Below are positions 54,989-64,000 of a stretch of DNA of 64,000 bases, piece after piece. The notes beneath the pieces were generated by a model that saw only the letters and a program-made list of their open reading frames with translations, was not told the DNA's origin and did not search any database. How positions within the stretch are numbered: position 1 is the first letter of the stretch; each line of letters opens with the position of its first letter. The DNA is from Agapetus fuscipes (lineage: Eukaryota > Arthropoda > Insecta > Trichoptera > Glossosomatidae): the NCBI GenBank assembly GCA_951799405.1, contig OX637352.1, positions 15,386,820-15,450,819 on the forward strand, written 5' to 3'. Both the position numbers and the translations under genes were made by a program.

Positions 54989-55948
54989 TATTTTTTTTTT
55001 TCTTAAACGTAGTTTAATTTTCACAATAATATTTTATATCTCGAGCACTTTCGACCTTCGATACTCAGGTCATTATCAAGAGTATTAATAATGACTCTTG
55101 ATAATGACCTGAGTATTGAAGGTCGAAAGTGCTATAATAATAATCTATAATCTAAGTTGCAAGGATATATTCATTTAAAGCTCTCAGATGTAAGCCCACA
55201 AACCAACAAGTGTAGTTCGCGCTTACAAATGCTGAATGTGTACTTACAAATAAAATCCAAACCTCAAATGAACATAAGCCCCACAACTTTTGCCGACCTT
55301 CCCTGAAACAGGGGTAACATTGGCAAAGTGAACCATTTTTTACAGTATGGGTGGTCAGCCTCATACCAACCTATAAGTCAAGGAATATGAATAAAAAATT
55401 ACATTTAAATATATAAAAGAACAAAACCTTACAAAGAAATCTATACAAAAAAAGTCAGAAATTTCCTATGCAAAAAATGTAGCAAATTAATACACCAACA
55501 TTAGAAATCACCATTGCAGATTAGCCGCCACTTCTTCCTGTCCTTGCACACTTCTTTCATTTCATCCAGAGTCATAACCTTTTTCATGCAAGTCCTCCTT
55601 TTATTATGACCCTGGATATCCCATTCATTCGCTATTTCAGAAATTTGATCCATCCATACTTTTCTCGGTCTTCCTCTACCACGACATCCATCTATTTTAG
55701 CAACATATACTTTCTTCGTCAATCTTTCATCACTCATTCTCTCCATATGCCCGAACCATCTTAACATACTTCTTTTAATCTTCACTTTCACACTTTCCCT
55801 TACACCACATTCTTCTCTTACAAAATTATTCCTCACTCTGTCACTTCGTTTTTTCCCAATCATACTTCTTAGATAGTCCATTTCTACTGTAAATGCTCGA
55901 GATATAAAATATTATTGTGAAAATTAAACTACGTTTAAGAAAATTTTT
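54989..55948. mobile_element. Fold-back element split by LINE-A
   Basis: Left arm 54989–55073 (CTTAAACGTAGTTTAATTTT …). The right arm is broken into 55083–55132 and 55893–55942. Between them lies LINE-A (minus) with UTR 55138–55395 and a coding frame 55881–55501 ([18 protein letters not shown]). The arms contain TGACC…GGTCGAAAGTGC. Confidence 0.82.
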
Positions 55949-56222
55949 ATTTTACTTTAAATAAAATGAATTTTCACTGTGTGAATACACAAACCATACA
56001 AAATCTAATGAATCTATAATATCAACACTAAAAAATATAATCTATAATATTTAGGGATGGGCCGAAATTCGTTTTACATTCGGTTTAACCGAATTTTGGC
56101 AACATGAACCGAACTTCGGAATTCGGCCGAAATGCGGTTCAAATGCCGAACATTCAGCGTAAGAAAAAGTAAAATAAAATACCTACTTGCACCATTTTGA
56201 CTGTTATAATTAGATGTCATAC

Positions 56223-57233
56223 GGGGCTATTCTTAGACATTTTAGTCGTCGGTTGAGCCCACGCTTTGACAAACTAATGGTGCCTGCGCTGGAAGTTTCA
56301 TCGGCACGGTCATTCTTACCTACCGAATTTTGTAATATTTGTATGAAGACAAATTAGCTGTTCACTAGCAGCCATCTTCGGCCTCTTTCTTGGACCGGTC
56401 CGTAGTCCAGTGGCAACACTTAGGACTCGTAAATGGAAGGTTGTGGATTCGGATCACGGCGGAGCACAAAAAATACCATTTATATTTCCAAATGTGCTCT
56501 TCGCTGGGTTGAAAAATTCATACACCTTTACCAAAGACCGGCCACTGAAATGTCCATCCAACCTTACAACAACTGGGTCTTGCTGGAGAATTGGCGCTTT
56601 CTACAGCGACGGCCAAGCTCGCAGAGGGCTCTTGAGGTGTGATACACACAAAAACAGCGCTCACCAAATAAATCATCCTAATATTATTATTATTGAATAT
56701 GAATGTGAGCTGAGTAAAGTACGTACGGTTGAAATGGCTTACCTGAGAGCAATGACTGGAAAGACACTGAATGATAGAGTACGTAATGATTGGGTGATGA
56801 ACGAGTGTGGTATAAAAGAGAATATGAGAATGAAAGTACAAAAAAGTACGATGAGATGGTTCGGACATCTCGAAAGAATGGATGATGAACGACTAACAAA
56901 GAAAGTGTACAAAGGAAATGTCAGAGGAAAGCGCGGAAGGGGAAGGCCGAGGAAAGAATGGTTAGACCAAATAGGTGAGATTGCGAAAGAATTAAACCTG
57001 CAGAGTGAGAATAAGAGAAGAGTGTGTATGAAAAAGGTGATGAATATTGAGGAAATGAAAGTGGTTTGTAAGGACAGAAAAAAGTGCGGAGGTACCGGCC
57101 ACCCCTAGTGGAACGGCGGCAGGATACACGTACAGTACAGATTATCTTGGATTGACAGGTCTTGATACAAATGCATCATTAGTTTGTCAAAGCGTGGGCT
57201 CAACCGACGACTAAAATGTGTAAGAATAGCCCC
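56223..57233. mobile_element. Long-TIR MITE interrupted by SINE-1 and LINE-C
   Basis: Arms GGGGCTATTCTTAGACATTT … and the inverse ending AGAATAGCCCC. Inside are SINE-1 (56395–56690, plus) and LINE-C (56693–57130, plus). Confidence 0.82.
56395..57130 (+). mobile_element. SINE-1 followed directly by LINE-C 3' end
   Basis: The SINE-1 tail CTAATATTATTATT joins ATGAATGTGAGCTGAGTAAA. The LINE-C frame continues with [40 protein letters not shown] and GRGRPRKEWLDQIGEIAKEL, a GGTGHP stop region and an ACGTACAGTACAG tail. One open frame (56410–57108) spans both parts. Confidence 0.85.
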
Positions 57234-57479
57234 GATAGTATCTTTTATAACCGTAAAATTAAAATTAGGCCTTATATACTTACTCATGGGCATTTATTTT
57301 AGTAGGAACAGTGAACATTTACTTACAATTTGATAAAAGTTAAATCTTCTGCTACTCGATTGTATATGTAGATACGAGTATCAGATTGAAACAAAAAATT
57401 AATAAATTAAGTCTTTAAAGATTTTAAATTATGATTACGGTCGTTAGACATTTTAAAAAATGAAAAAAAACGGATTTAT

Positions 57480-57560
57480 TTCCGTTCGTGGTTCTTCTTT
57501 GTAGAAGACACACGCCTCCTGAGGACGTCGGATATGACTACGACGAAATGTAGACAAATC
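57480..57560 (+). repeat. Hammerhead-like stem-loop in the hAT-like element's right part
   Basis: CTGAGGACGTCG (57519–57530) and CGACGAAATG (57541–57550) form a 5-bp stem with CTGANGA and GAAA-like borders. It resembles the 3' region of Penelope-like elements. No reverse transcriptase is nearby. Confidence 0.45.
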
Positions 57561-57834
57561 GTTCTTCTCTTTTGCAGGGTCAGTAAAATTCCGTTATTTT
57601 CATTTTATAAAATTCAGTCTTCTTCTAACCAACAACAGTAACTAGAAAATATGTATAATGCGTAACTATTTTATATTTTTTTACCGAACCGAAGTTCGAC
57701 CGAATTTTCTGTTTTAACCGAATGTTCGGCCGATGTTCGTATTCGGTTCGAACCACATTTGGCCCATCCCTTATAATCTTTAATCCAAGTTACAAAGATA
57801 TAAAAAAAATTACAAGTTACAAAGATATAAGGAT

Positions 57835-57960
57835 TATTTATTTGGTGAGCGCTGTTTTTGTGTGAATCACACCTCAAGAGCGCTATATCTAATCTCATCT
57901 AAATTGCAAAGATATTTAACATTGCTGATTCCCATTGTATGCATTCTCACAAGCAGATAT
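57835..57960 (-). mobile_element. Fragments of SINE-1 tail and LINE-A
   Basis: GGTGAGCGCTGTTTTTGTGT… (SINE-1 tail) next to ATCTAATCTCATCTAAATTG (LINE-A tail). Confidence 0.65.
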
Positions 57961-59340
57961 AGTTTTGAGAAGATGGAAGTTACAACTGCAAGAAAACTCA
58001 TCTTTTGTCTGAGGTAGGTATACCTACAGACAAAAAAGTATATTCAATGGAAGGGCTATGACTGTGATTTAGTACCAATCGACATGATGCACCTTCTTTG
58101 ACACCATACATTGTTAATAGTGCTGTCTCGCTCACGACATATGAAATGTTTTTGTTATTTTCTATGTAAGCAACGTGTCTCTACTCCGTCTTCAATCTAT
58201 GTACATATCACCATGGAAACGCATGAAATCCCTATGGTAACGTGTTTGTTACTAGTGTTGTTGAAAGTATGAAAATATCTGATGAATTCCGAATTCAAAA
58301 AATTTCCCACCTCATTATGTACGGAATGATTTTCACAAGTATCTATTACCGCGAGCATAGGAGTTACATACTTGAAGAAGAAAGTACCTATATATTTAAA
58401 CATCACTAGTTCTACGAATGGCTGTCACTTTCGTGAATAAAATATTTCGACAAACGAAAAATAAATTTATCAACGTTATCATCTATGTAGAAAAGTGATT
58501 TAAGTGAAATTTTATTCCATGTTCTATAACACATTTACTCTCTTTTGTTGGCACGTTTAGAAAATACCCAGTTTGGCATTTATATGGATTTTTATCCAAA
58601 TAGGTAACACACCTGTTCACAGTTGGAAGGTTACCGATAGACTGAATTTGGATTTTTGTGTGATGAGTGGGGTAGCGTATTTCTAATTCTCAAAGGATTG
58701 ATTTCTTAGCCCATCCAGTTCTATATATCGATGTCTACAGATGAATAACTAACTATATAGTGTTGAGTAGTCGTTGGGATATTTTTGCCACATTTCTGAT
58801 GTTTTATGTGCCAAAAGTAAAATATCTGGGAAAGACAATGTGTCCGTCAGTTGATGCTATTTCTGTGCTCAGGGTCACCCCTCTGTCCTGACCCTTATGT
58901 AACTATAATCTAAGTTGCAAAGGTAGGTATATACACCGGTCCGTAGCTTAGTTGCTAGAGCTAAGGACTTGTAAACTGAAGTTGAGGGGATTCCCGGTAG
59001 AGCACAAATAAAATATCACATATAATCTACGTTGCAAAGATATATATATTGACAAATGATAGATTATGAACGACTAACTACGACACTTTGGAATCGTTTA
59101 TTTTAAAAGATAAAATTCCACAAACGGACATTCGCAGACAATCCGTTGGCATATTCCTTTATTTATTCAGCCACCTGAAGATGCAAACGGACTGTTTGCA
59201 AGCCGGTTGTAGAATTGTAAGATACTCGCCGTAATTGAACACATAATTCATACTTATTTTCAACGTCCAGAGGCAGGCACGTGCCAGTTCGCATTTACAC
59301 ATGCTGCATGAGCAATTACAACAACAACAAAAAGCCTCAC
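57961..59340. other. No gene recognised
   Basis: AT-rich. A degenerate SINE-1 head lies at 58935–59010 (GGTCCGTAGCTTAGTTGCTA). CCTGAAGATGCAAACGG at 59176–59192 is a further hammerhead-like stem-loop. 59335–59410 is a LINE-A tail scrap. Confidence 0.4.
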
Positions 59341-59427
59341 ATGAACATGCTTCTAATCTAATCTAAGTTGTAAACATGTGTAACACTGGGGATTCATATC
59401 AAATGCATTCTTCCTTTCTTCTTGGAC

Positions 59428-59725
59428 CGGTCCGTAGTCCAGTGGCAACACTTCGGACTCGTAAATGGAAGGTTGTGGATTCGGATCCCGGCGGAGCACA
59501 AAAAATATACTATTTATATTTCCAAATGTGCTCTTCGCTGGGTGGAATAATTCATAAACCTTTACCAAAGACCGGTCACTGAAAGGTCCATCCAACAACT
59601 GGGTCTTGCTTGAAAATTGGCGCTTTCTACAGCGACGTCCAAGCTCGCAGAGAGCTCTTGAGGTGTGATACACACAAAAACAGCGCTCACCAAATAAATC
59701 ATCCTAATATTATTATTATTATTCT
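59428..59725 (+). mobile_element. SINE-1 without 5S head
   Basis: tRNA-like head to the AATATTATTATTATTATT tail, close to the 19404–19709 copy. 59726–59995 holds nothing recognisable beyond a LINE-A tail scrap. Confidence 0.83.
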
Positions 59726-59999
59726 CACAAGTAGACACTGCTCACCTCCCCGTACCCGTCCTGAATGTATGTGTCAGAAGGACCCACAGCACATTGACGC
59801 TCATGCAAAGCTATATATTTTTTTAAGTGGCGGAAGGCCTTTCCGTGAAGTAAAAGCAACGGCACGACAAAACAAGAACCTCTAAGTCAGAGGCGTATAA
59901 GTCTACGTTCGCACATGCTGCATGTGAACCAACAACATCTACTTAATCTAAATCTAAATCTAAGTAGCAAAGATATAAAAAAAAATTAAAAATTACAAT

Positions 60000-60480
60000 T
60001 AGGCTGATTTATTTGGTGAGCGCTATTTTTGTGTGTATCACACCTCAAGAGCCCTCTGCGAGCTTGGTCGTCGCTGTAGAAAGCGCCAATTCTCAAGCAA
60101 GATCCAGTTGTTGTAAGGCTGGATGGACCTTTTGATGACCGGTCTTTGGTAAAGGTTTATGAATTTTTCAACTCAGCGAAGAGCAAATTTGAAAATATAA
60201 ATGCTAAATTTTTGTGCTCCGCCGGGATTCGAACCCACGACCTTCCAGTTACGAGTCCGAAGTGTTACCACCTGGACTACGGACCGGTCCAAAGATATGT
60301 ATCATTTGAGGTTCATATTAAATGCATTCCCACAAGCAGACACGCATAATTTCGCGCTAACACATGCCTCATGTGGACCTACAATATAAAACCCAAAACT
60401 CAAATTAACATACACCCTGCAACTCTTGCCGACCTTCCCTGAATCAGGGGTGACATTGGCAAAGTGAATCCATAAAAGAC
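60000..60480 (-). mobile_element. SINE-1 joined to a LINE-A UTR
   Basis: 60000–60294 is SINE-1 (inverted B-box GGGATTCGAACCCACGACC). 60295–60480 is LINE-A UTR cut at both ends. Confidence 0.82.
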
Positions 60481-60705
60481 AATAAAATATGGCCATAAAA
60501 ACGTCGCTTATGAAATGGAATTGATTTCCTCGCTGAGAGCAGAGATATAAGGTCGACTGGGTCACCGCCACCAGTAGGTACCTCAGTAGGTATCTGGCTT
60601 AAGTAGGTCACATTGCACAATCCTGCGAGTCGACGCCCTTCCTCCCACTGACGTCATACTCCTTGAACAGCTGACGCGCATATACCTACACCATCATATC
60701 GACGC

Positions 60706-61356
60706 TTAAAAGGCAGTAGGGCATAAGCGACATAAACTAAATTGTTCAGGAGAGCAGTTTAAAGTTTGACATTGCAGAAAAATGGCATAACTTTTATATT
60801 TTTTAACATTCTTTGACTTATAGGTTGGTATGCGGCTGACCACCCATGATGTAAAAATGTTTCACTTTGCCAATGTCACCCCTGTTTCAGGGAAGGACGG
60901 CAGGACTTGCAAGGGTGTATGTCCATTTGAGATTTGGTTTTTATGTTGTAGGTTCACATGAGGCATGTGCAAGCGCGAACTTGTACGTGTCTGGTTGTGG
61001 GAATGTAACATATCTTTGCAATTTAGATTAAATTAGATTAGATATCGTTAAAATCAGAACAGCTCTAAAATTACAAAAATAAAGGCATTTATTGGCTTTC
61101 CTATTAATGTGGTTTAACGATGTTTTACGACTTTTTTATGTCACAAGCGCCTTTAGGACAAAAAAGGCCAAAATCTTGTCGGTTACACCAAAACCATACT
61201 TCTTAAAAACGCAGTTGTTTGCTTGGGCATGGACAACACAAAAATCATCGTAGAGCTATGGGAGTTAGCGCATTAGAAAGAGCAGAAAATTTCAAGTAGG
61301 ATAGCATTCATAACTCATTTTGGACCAAAATGTCGCTTATGCCTACTGCTTTTTAA
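60706..61356. mobile_element. TTAA-flanked TIR element with nested LINE-A
   Basis: TTAA at 60706–60709 and 61353–61356. Inverted ends AAGGCAGTAGGGCATAAGCG and CGCTTATGCCTACTGCTTT. LINE-A (plus) inside at 60815–61045. The TTAA duplication suggests a piggyBac- or Kolobok-type MITE. No transposase. Confidence 0.78.
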
Positions 61357-61361
61357 CCATC

Positions 61362-61867
61362 TAATCTAAGTTGCAAAAATATGTTACATAGGAGATTCAC
61401 ATTATATGCATTCGCGCTTGCGCCTTCCGCATGTAGACCTACAGCATAAAAACCCAAATCTCAAATGGACATACACCCTGCAACTCTTGTCGTCCTTCCC
61501 TGAAACAGGGGTGACATTGGCAAAGTGAACCTTTTTTTACAGCATGGGTGGTCAGCCACATCTGGAACTGTAACTCTGTCGCCATTCCGCTAGGGGTGGC
61601 CAGAGCCTCTGCAGAGTTGCCTCCATTTTTTCCTATCCTGACATACCTCTTTCAATTCCTTCATATCCATCACCTTTTTCATGCATTTTCTTCTTTTACG
61701 CTCACTTTGTATATCCCATTCTTTCACAATCTCCACAATCTGATCACTCCATACTTTTCTCGGTCGTCCCTTCCCTCTTTTTCCTTTCACACTTTCTTTG
61801 TATACATACTTTGTCAGTCTATCATCTTTCATTCTTTCCACATGCCCAAACCATCTCATCACATTCT
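61362..61867 (-). mobile_element. LINE-A UTR interrupted by LINE-B
   Basis: 61362–61560 is LINE-A UTR. 61562–61867 is LINE-B, frame 61862–61590 (MMRWFGHVERMKDDRLTKYV, GRPRKVWSDQIVEIVKEWDI). LINE-A resumes at AAAAGTCAAGGAAC. Confidence 0.83.
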
Positions 61868-61927
61868 ATTAAAAGTCAAGGAACAATTATTATCTAGGAA
61901 GTAAAGTGAACCATCATGCACTTTACT

Positions 61928-62112
61928 TCCTACAGACCAGAAGCGCTATTCTGCTAAATTCCTTACGACCTTAAGGCGACAAGATAGCGATTCGTGTCCG
62001 AAAATAAGGTGTACTGTGATTTTTTATCAATCGAGTTCTTTCGCAAGCGCTAGCAAGCTCCGACTTGGATTGATATCCGAGATGTAAGGAATTTAGCAGA
62101 ATAGCGCTTCAG
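61928..62112. mobile_element. Small MITE
   Basis: Arms AAGCGCTATTCTGCTAAATT and the inverse ending AGAATAGCGCTT, about 27 bp each, with 130 bp between. Confidence 0.72.
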
Positions 62113-62525
62113 ATACCTTGACTTATAGGTTGGTATGCGGCTGACCACCCATACTGTAAAAATATGGTTCACTTTGCCAATGTCACCCCTGTTTCAGGGA
62201 AGGTCGGCAAGTGTTGCAGGGCTTATGTTCATTTGAGATTGGGTTTTTTATCCTGTAGGTCCACATGCAGCATGTGTGAGCGCGAAATTACGCATGTCTG
62301 CTAGAAGGAATTCATTTAATATGAACCTCAAATTATACATATCTTTGCAACTTTTTTTTTTACTTTTGCTATTTTTGACTGTGATATTATGTAATATTAA
62401 TCAATGAATTATTTTGTTTTCTTTGTTATTCTTTGTAAATCACCTTGTCATAAAATTATGTAAGTAATTGGACTATCATGTCCGTTAATAAATAAAATAA
62501 AAATAAAACTTAGATTTAGATGGTA
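62113..62525 (+). mobile_element. LINE-A UTR with a poly(A) retroelement end inserted
   Basis: UTR 62113–62352, then 62353–62508 is foreign and ends AAATAAAATAAAAATAAAA, then the LINE-A tail CTTAGATTTAGATGG resumes. Confidence 0.72.
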
Positions 62526-62896
62526 GGTAGTTAGGTACATAATAATAAGCCTAATAAACCGATCGATACCACCCACAGGAGCATAGGCATCGAACAACCA
62601 TAAAAGTTCCTAAGTAGGTATTCTTTTTTTGAAATTTCAATCCTCGTGTCCTCTGTGCTCGTGTCGCACTGCAAACAAGATGGACGCAACTGGGAAACTT
62701 TGATCTGTCATAAATTATTAGTGAAAAATAAACACCGCGGCTGATATCACGCAAGGTGAAGGAGATAAAGACCTCTGGAATAATAATAACAGGCAAAGCG
62801 GCCAAAATATTTATCTGCGACGGCGTCATATCAATAAATTCTGTAATGTAATGTGGTTGCCATTTTTTAAAGTTTATTTCAACAATGGAATCAGGA
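62526..62896. other. Unassigned DNA with a short CpG-containing open frame
   Basis: On the minus strand from 62829, ATGACGCCGTCGCAG… reads MTPSQINILAALPVIIIPEV. It resembles no family I know and could be chance or an untranslated first exon. Confidence 0.25.
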
Positions 62897-63086
62897 CCCT
62901 GAGTACGAGTTTTTTCACTTTACTCGAAGTATTGAGTATTCGAGAAAAATGTATGTGAACTTGCAAAGCACCCCTGGCAAAACAAGTTTCGAAACTTTTT
63001 TTGCCAGGGGTGCTTTACAAGTTCACATACATTTTTCTCGAATATTCAATACTTTGAGTAAAGTGAAAAAAAACTCGTACTCAGGG
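62897..63086. mobile_element. Palindromic fold-back MITE, copy 2
   Basis: Arms of about 85 bp, ends CCCTGAGTACGAGTTTTTTC and its inverse. Same family as 24684–24858, better preserved. Confidence 0.87.
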
Positions 63087-64000
63087 TACAGGACGTTCTT
63101 TGCCCGGATGTTCCAAATTTGAATGTTTATCGGTGGGTAATCGTCACACGTCCAGCAACCAACAATAAATATTAGTTAGCCTTTAGCTTTAGCAATTTGG
63201 CCGCGTGACGTCAAACTTAGTTAACTTTTGAAATAAGCTTATTTAAAAAAAACGAGATTGCATTTATTTTGTTTAGAGATAGTTAGTTGGGTTCGCACAT
63301 TTTACATTGACAGAAAAGAAGTGACGTCACGAATGTTAACAATTTTTTGTCTGATATAATATGCATTGACAATAATAATTACCGACCGAGAAAAAAAATT
63401 ATGTAAGAAATTCGGTTGCGGATTTCATAAGTACTTTTTGAACCATTAGTCAAAATTAATTTAGTAAAAAAAAATATGATAGGTATAAAAAATTATACCT
63501 ACCATTTTGAATTAATTTCCAAAAGAGGTAGGGACAGGTCTAGGGTTGTGAAGTATCAAACGCTTTGTAGAAATGTAACAGGAATTAAAATATCAAGGGT
63601 TTCAATGAGTTTACAAAATGAACAATAATATTGCCTTATTAAATTTATATCAAATTTTATCGAAATAACCTTTGAAATTAAAAGGATGTCAATGCTTTTC
63701 TCTTTTTGTACTTGCATAAATTATTTTGTTTTATTCTCCATAATATTTGATAATTCATGAGAAAACATGTGTATAATTTAAATAAGGAAATTTTGTGTGT
63801 TCATTTCAGTGTTGACATACTGTGTTATTATTTACTAATTAAATTTCAAGATAATCAGATAAAATTGTAGTTCATTAGACTTCAGAGCTAAATAAGAAAT
63901 ACATATAAGTACATAGGAAACGAAGTGAGAAAGTTACAGATACGATAATTCTGTGAAATAAAATTGATTTAATTTCCAATCTTGCAGTCACACTTTCAAG
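63087..64000. other. No gene recognised
   Basis: AT-rich. Two CRE-like sites are present (GCGTGACGTCAAAC near 63204, GTGACGTCAC near 63322). No coding region or repeat family is visible. Confidence 0.4.

Larger units (their letters stand above)
56053..57771. mobile_element. hAT-like element with nested MITE, SINE and LINE
   Basis: TIR AGGGATGGGCC at both ends, followed by repeated TTCGG-type motifs in both subterminal parts. Flanks TATAATAT and TATAATCT are a near duplication, but they lie in TATAATC-rich DNA and could match by chance. All its interior except the ends is later insertions. Confidence 0.7.

Noticed and set aside
56410..57108. A single 232-residue gene
   Set aside because: The first half is SINE-1 sequence and the second half a LINE-C reverse-transcriptase end; the open frame is accidental.

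Overview
The window is eukaryotic: split genes with GT–AG introns, AT-rich introns, and a very dense, multiply nested load of LINEs, SINEs, MITEs and DNA transposons. The protein families and repeat types point to an arthropod, most likely an insect and plausibly a moth or butterfly. That last step is inference; nothing here proves the order.

Three host genes can be supported. (1) Ataxin-2 (Atx2 family), minus strand, 11171 down to 135 and off the left edge. Eight coding exons with compatible phases carry the LSm fold, the LsmAD domain and a CAG-encoded polyglutamine exon; the PAM2 motif and the C-terminus lie outside. (2) A C6orf89/BRAP-like single-pass membrane protein, plus strand, two exons (12124–12532 and 15805–16451), 351 residues. 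It is divergent to Atx2 with about 950 bp between start codons, so a shared promoter is likely. (3) PIGS, a GPI-transamidase subunit, minus strand, ten exons from 40887 down to the stop at 20767. Only a short N-terminal exon was not found.

The rest is repeats. LINE-A (an RTE-like element with an ATCTAA-type tail) has more than 25 copies. LINE-B (TAACTG tail) and LINE-C are related. CR1/L2-like LINEs end in GAT repeats, and a further LINE group (LINE-D and a similar one) ends in poly(A). SINEs fall into a modular 5S-rRNA/tRNA family and a second tRNA-headed family. There are several 8-bp-target-site (hAT-type) elements, a TTAA element, palindromic fold-back elements, a 1475-bp solo LTR, a Helitron-like element, and a 3.1-kb DNA transposon with a nearly intact transposase reading frame. 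From about 40.9 kb to the right edge no host gene was recognised; this may be the first PIGS intron or intergenic DNA.

The strongest unusual signals are these. A SINE family joins a near full-length 5S-derived head, a tRNA-like part and one of three different 3' modules at the same breakpoint. Four separate short tandem duplications copy part of a coding exon into its own downstream intron, in two genes. Two unrelated TIR elements sit in the identical 8-bp target of LINE-A. Hammerhead-like stem-loop motifs recur in fold-back elements. The transposon's transposase is interrupted by only two in-frame stops plus end frameshifts.
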